From positions 2,790,001 to 2,854,000 of the forward strand of contig NC_014963.1 in the NCBI RefSeq assembly GCF_000179915.2: DNA of 64,000 bases, in the 5' to 3' direction. Made by a program: the position numbers and the translations under genes. This document shows positions 61,801 to 64,000 of the stretch, one piece after another. The notes beneath the pieces were generated by a model that saw only the letters and a program-made list of their open reading frames with translations, was not told where the DNA came from and ran no database searches. Position 1 is the stretch's first letter. Each line of letters begins with the position of its first letter. The DNA comes from Terriglobus saanensis SP1PR4 (lineage in GTDB: Bacteria > Acidobacteriota > Terriglobia > Terriglobales > Acidobacteriaceae).

Positions 61801-62441
61801 GGTGCTCCTTCAGCACTCCAATTGCAGGGGATGGCGGAGTCATTTTTTCAACACTGACGATTCAAACTTCAGCACCTCTCATTGTTCGCTCAGGGTCGGG
61901 GAGTGCTAGTGTGACTCACCATGGTTGGATGGCTGTTGCCGTTACGGGAAGCCTTGCCGGATTGATGATGCTCTTCAGGCCACGTCGTCGCAAGCTCCCC
62001 TTCTTATTCCTGATCCTGACATTAGTATCCCTATCGTCTAACGTTGGTTGCAGTGGAAAGGCACCCGTTTCGGGGCCTGCGCTCATCAACACCACAACAA
62101 CACTGTCCCTTTCATCAGCGGCCCCGACTCTTGGTAGTCCTGTGACACTTACAGCACAGGTCTCTCCAAGTGCTGGCCCCTCAGGAAGTGTTATGTTTTC
62201 TTCTGCTAGCGCAGCGCTGGGAACCTCACCGGTAGCTTCAGGTGTGGCCAGTCTTACCACCAGTTCGCTAGCAATCGGTTCGCAGACTCTGTCAGCGACT
62301 TACAGTGGAGATTCTGCTTATCTCGGTTCCGCCTCTGCGGCCAGTACCCTAGACGTTGCGTTCTCCAGCGGCATTCTTGTCACGGCAGCGGACAGTGCAG
62401 GCGACACAAGCAGTGCAGGCTTGACCCTGGTGGTTCGCTAA
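58851..62441 (+). CDS. Sedolisin-family (S53) serine-carboxyl protease with Ig-like tail
   Basis: A 1196-residue secreted protease. The signal peptide is followed by an inhibitory pro-domain (~60-205: 'NPKSPNYHKWLTPAQYGEQF', 'FHTTLHTY') and a sedolisin catalytic domain: E-A-D-L-D-V-Q-W (Glu316 and Asp320), oxyanion Asp402 in G-D-S-G-S, and GGTSFAAP (Ser596). The C-terminal ~460 residues contain Ig-like Big_3 domains ('GTVTFTNTTTGALLSSQTI', 'ANYEGDSNYLG'), two hydrophobic segments around F-R-P-R-R-R-K-L-P, a V-G-C-S-G motif, and another Ig-like repeat ('SATYSGDSAYLGSASAAST'). Acid-active peptidases of this family are common in acidophilic Acidobacteria. It stands downstream of the FG-GAP gene, after a terminator. 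Confidence 0.94.
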   Translation: MKYFPASLYKYFLLLSLTGLPAITMIAQVPLQAAKAAPLITRAIDDTSLITLLGNVHPLATSAADQGAALDSLQLGRTILVLKSSPARRVALDKFTDDQQNPKSPNYHKWLTPAQYGEQFGVAAEDIQKINDWLTGHGFQLEEAVAGRNLVIFSGTHAQLKSAFHTTLHTYNLWGKSYFANANDPQIPTALADIVVGFTSLNNFPRSPLHTKPQLVKRDSGAWVKASPRSQPEFTTTDAGTLYHLLAPYDLAAIYNITSLWNAGIDGTGQTIAIVSDSNINPADIDYFRATFGLPAKKLNIIVYGSDPGMNENENEADLDVQWSGAVAKNATIDLVVSADGTATNGVDGAAVYIINNNLATILNVSYGLCEASMGTAGNQHYNTLWEQAAAQGITVLVATGDSGSATCDPNSQYAHGGLAVSGFASTPYNVAVGGTDFHSTFDNPTAYWNANNDPTTLASSKGYLPESAWNNSCGNPDVLAALQANGDTTDTTAESLCNDVNFNSFLTTEGGSGGVSNCAVTGSNASVPCISGYPKPSWQSGVPGIPNDGARDLPDISLMAGNGLWGSFYVYCQSDITPNGVCDVNNALEGAGGTSFAAPIFSGMMALLQQKTASKQGNVNYVLYKLATAQYTGSNATACNSATVAAGNPCMFYDVTESGNAVDCVNGFPNCTPTVSSDLFGVLPGYSTTTGYDLVTGLGTINAYNLVQGWSTATATFLPSTITISSAGITTATYGATSTIAVNVVVAPVAPATGVPSGDVGITSNSNTISNDSVTELTLTAAKGRTTAVGLPVGTYELFAHYAGDATFSPSTSSAGVSVTVSKAATNASLSATRTSVLLGQNVSFSVEVTGVINGLNPTGTVTFTNTTTGALLSSQTITASASSATGTISTALVTVPASQLQSGANTITANYEGDSNYLGIAPSPVVVILASAITTRLSASTLTIAPNQAGSVIVTVTPAASVVLTPSTLVFSCPVQLPDGLRCSFSTPIAGDGGVIFSTLTIQTSAPLIVRSGSGSASVTHHGWMAVAVTGSLAGLMMLFRPRRRKLPFLFLILTLVSLSSNVGCSGKAPVSGPALINTTTTLSLSSAAPTLGSPVTLTAQVSPSAGPSGSVMFSSASAALGTSPVASGVASLTTSSLAIGSQTLSATYSGDSAYLGSASAASTLDVAFSSGILVTAADSAGDTSSAGLTLVVR

Positions 62442-62592
62442 GCGTTAGTGGTCTGCCCGACCTTTTGAACCAGATTGTTTGTTAGTGTAGAGGCATTCTG
62501 AAGGGCGTAAGCGTTTGATCTTCCCCTGGCGGATGCAGGTTCAGAGTTGCAGGCTAAGTTTCCACTTATTTTAGGTGGACACTTATTTAGGT

Positions 62593-63235
62593 GTCAGTGG
62601 TTATCTTGTTGCTGCGGACGGTCGGGATGTTCCAGGGCAGGAGCTCTGCGATGCGGTTGCCGGGTGGTCAGCGATATTGGTGAAGACGTATCTGAGATAG
62701 TGCTCCGGGTTAATCCCGTGAGCTTTGCTGTGCCGAGCAGCGAGTAGATCGCGGCGGCGCGTTCTCCTCCTGAGTTGGATCCTGCGAAGAGATAGTTCTT
62801 GCGTCCAAGTGCGACGACACGCAACGCGCGTTCGGCGGCTTTGTTGTCGATCTCGACGGTGCCGTCTTAGAGATAGCGTGTGAGTGCGGTCCAACGCGTG
62901 AGCGCGTAGCGGATCGCTCCGGCCATATCGCTCTTGGAGGAGAGGGTCTGAAGTGTCTGATCGAGCCAGACTCGCAGAGCTTCCATCACGGGTATGGCAA
63001 GTGCTTGTCTGGCTGCGAGCCGGATCTCCGGCGGGCTGCCGCGCATCTGCTTTTCGATGGCATAGAGCAAGCCGATGCGCCGGATGGCCTCTGACGCAGT
63101 AGCCGACGCGGTAGCGGCGAAGATGTCGTGGAACTTGCGCCGCGTATGCGCCAACATGCGGCTTCGACGATCCTTCCTCCTTCATAGAGTGATGAAATCC
63201 CGCATAGGCATCGGCCTGGAGTGTCGTTTATCACA
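62593..63235 (-). pseudogene. IS66-family transposase (TnpC) C-terminal remnant, multiply frameshifted
   Basis: Reading leftward: L-Q-A-D-A-Y-A-G-F-H-H, a shift, 'YEGGRIVEAACW', a shift, 'AHTRRKFHDIFAATASATAS', 'YAIEKQMRGSPPEIRLAARQ', 'WTALTRYL', an in-frame stop, 'DGTVEIDNKAAERALRVVAL' and 'GRKNYLFAGSNSGGERAAAI' (the IS66 core with catalytic Glu), then a shift to 'PEHYLRYVFTNIADHP'. The stop and three or more frameshifts make it inactive. It lies directly against the ISL3 relic. Confidence 0.9.
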
Positions 63236-63306
63236 ATAAATGGGTTCTGGCGCACATTTGGTGAAGCGGGTATGCGAGTTTGCGTTCGTGTTTTCTGCCT
63301 GCGATT

Positions 63307-64000
63307 TCAGACCGGGTTGAGAACGCGCAGCCTGAGTAGATCGAAGCCGGCGCGTCCATACATTTGTCGCTTGAGCAGCTTCAGCCAGTGGATGTGACCT
63401 TCGACCATGCCGTTGCTCCAGGGCATTCTGAGTGCGGCATCGACAGCATTCTGGTCTCGTGTCAGTCTTTTTGCGAAGGAAGCAAGCGGCGAGTCCTGTG
63501 CTTCCTGAAGCCACCGTGGCCAGACGGTTGCATCGCGTGCACGGATCATCTCGAAGAACTGTCTTGCTGTTTGTGCGATGGCTGCGATCTGCGGCGACGC
63601 GTTGTAGAGCGCCTGCAGATATCTGTGTTTGGAGAGATTGGCTCTAAGCATTAACCAGGCGACGTGTTGCGGGGAGATGGGAAATGCCCTGCTTGCGCCC
63701 CGCGAGACGCTTACTTCTCCGCTGGATCCGAAGCGCCTTCGAAGCCAGCGCCAGACGCTGCAACCCCTGCCTGAAAAGCCGAGTTGCTTGATCTCGCGCC
63801 AGAGCTGGGTGGCGTTCCTGCAGCCATCGCGGTAGCGCTTCTCGAGATGCTCGCCGAACTCATCGACCGTGTTCGGAAGCCTGCGTTCCTTGCGTTCCGG
63901 GAAGACGCCCGCAGGCCATCCATCGCTGCACGGTGCGTAACGGGATCCCTATATGCCGCGCAGCTTGAGAATGGTTCATCCCGCCATCGACCAGCCGTTT
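63307..64000 (-). pseudogene. ISL3-family transposase, frameshifted, running off the window
   Basis: From the window edge leftward: 'MNHSQAARHIGIPLRTVQRW' (HTH), a one-base insertion, then F-P-E-R-K-E-R-R-L-P-N-T-V-D-E, 'RNATQLWREIKQLGFSGRGC', 'LMLRANLSKHRYLQALYNAS', 'DQNAVDAALRMPWSNGMVEG' and H-I-H-W-L-K-L-L-K-R-Q-M-Y-G-R-A-G-F, stop at 63307. The C-terminal half is a clean ISL3 DDE end; the N-terminal zinc-finger part is beyond the window. The frameshift suggests it is inactive. The fragments at 613 and 51809 belong to the same family. Confidence 0.88.

Noticed and set aside
62520-62592. Possible stem-loop or IS end (AAGTTTCCACTTATTTTAGGTG...)
   Set aside because: The repeated CACTTATTTA words are suggestive of an IS66 end, but I could not pair them into a clear inverted repeat within the window.

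Overview
The window looks like a stretch of an acidobacterial chromosome, most likely class Terriglobia (Granulicella/Terriglobus/Edaphobacter type). This is inferred from the gene families: an Oar-like TonB receptor with an N-terminal carboxypeptidase-regulatory domain, a fragment of a MacB/ADOP-type permease, very large Ig-like/DUF3494 and FG-GAP surface proteins, a sedolisin with an Ig-like tail, and a CadC-type winged-helix/TPR regulator. No rRNA, tRNA, CRISPR array or intact prophage was seen. Many decayed transposase pieces (ISL3, IS66, Mu-type) and broken genes mark it as a plastic, accessory-rich region.

Layout. 1-1.1 kb: 3' end of an RND outer-membrane factor, then ISL3 and ABC-permease debris. 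1.1-6.5 kb: two related redox modules. The first (TetR regulator, SDR, F420-reductase-like NADP protein, SnoaL-like protein) is intact. The second (AraC regulator, SDR) ends in a deleted copy of the NADP protein and a frameshifted DoxX. 6.7-22.5 kb: a catabolic locus with GH32 fructosidase, fructokinase, two SGNH esterases, two HSL-type hydrolases, a ceramidase-like hydrolase, a sugar epimerase, a TonB receptor and a GntR/LacI-type repressor. Candidate operators of the form TTGTNTANACAA lie upstream of its transcription units. 22.5-23.7 kb: a chain of tiny overlapping ORFs around an excisionase-like HTH gene, plus a DUF1016 remnant.

24-31.6 kb is a copper-enzyme island: DUF2182 membrane protein with tyrosinase, a TauE/SafE permease, a DUF486 protein, a cupredoxin and a large multicopper oxidase. 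31.8-37.6 kb is a molybdenum island: a methyltransferase, two tandem molybdenum-storage-protein (MoSto) subunits, and a periplasmic-type molybdenum hydroxylase operon (2Fe-2S subunit, molybdopterin subunit, cytochrome c). The Tat leader of the large subunit is out of frame with its body. A broken arsC with a broken small upstream gene follows.

39.3-50.7 kb holds two lipoproteins built from Big_5 Ig-like repeats and a C-terminal ice-binding-like DUF3494 domain (6 and 14 repeats; the first carries an internal amber codon), separated by an OmpA-like protein and transposon/TonB debris. Two ~185-bp direct repeats flank the 14-repeat gene. 52.3-62.4 kb: a CadC/TPR transmembrane regulator, an FG-GAP protein and a sedolisin; the last two share an unusual double-hydrophobic, RRR-containing, Cys-ending module. 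62.6-64 kb: decayed IS66 and ISL3 transposases.

The most interesting units are the MoSto-Mo hydroxylase association, the fructan/ester locus with its operator set, the copper-oxidase island, and the repeat-driven evolution of the Big_5/DUF3494 proteins. All functional statements come from reading motifs; no database search was run.
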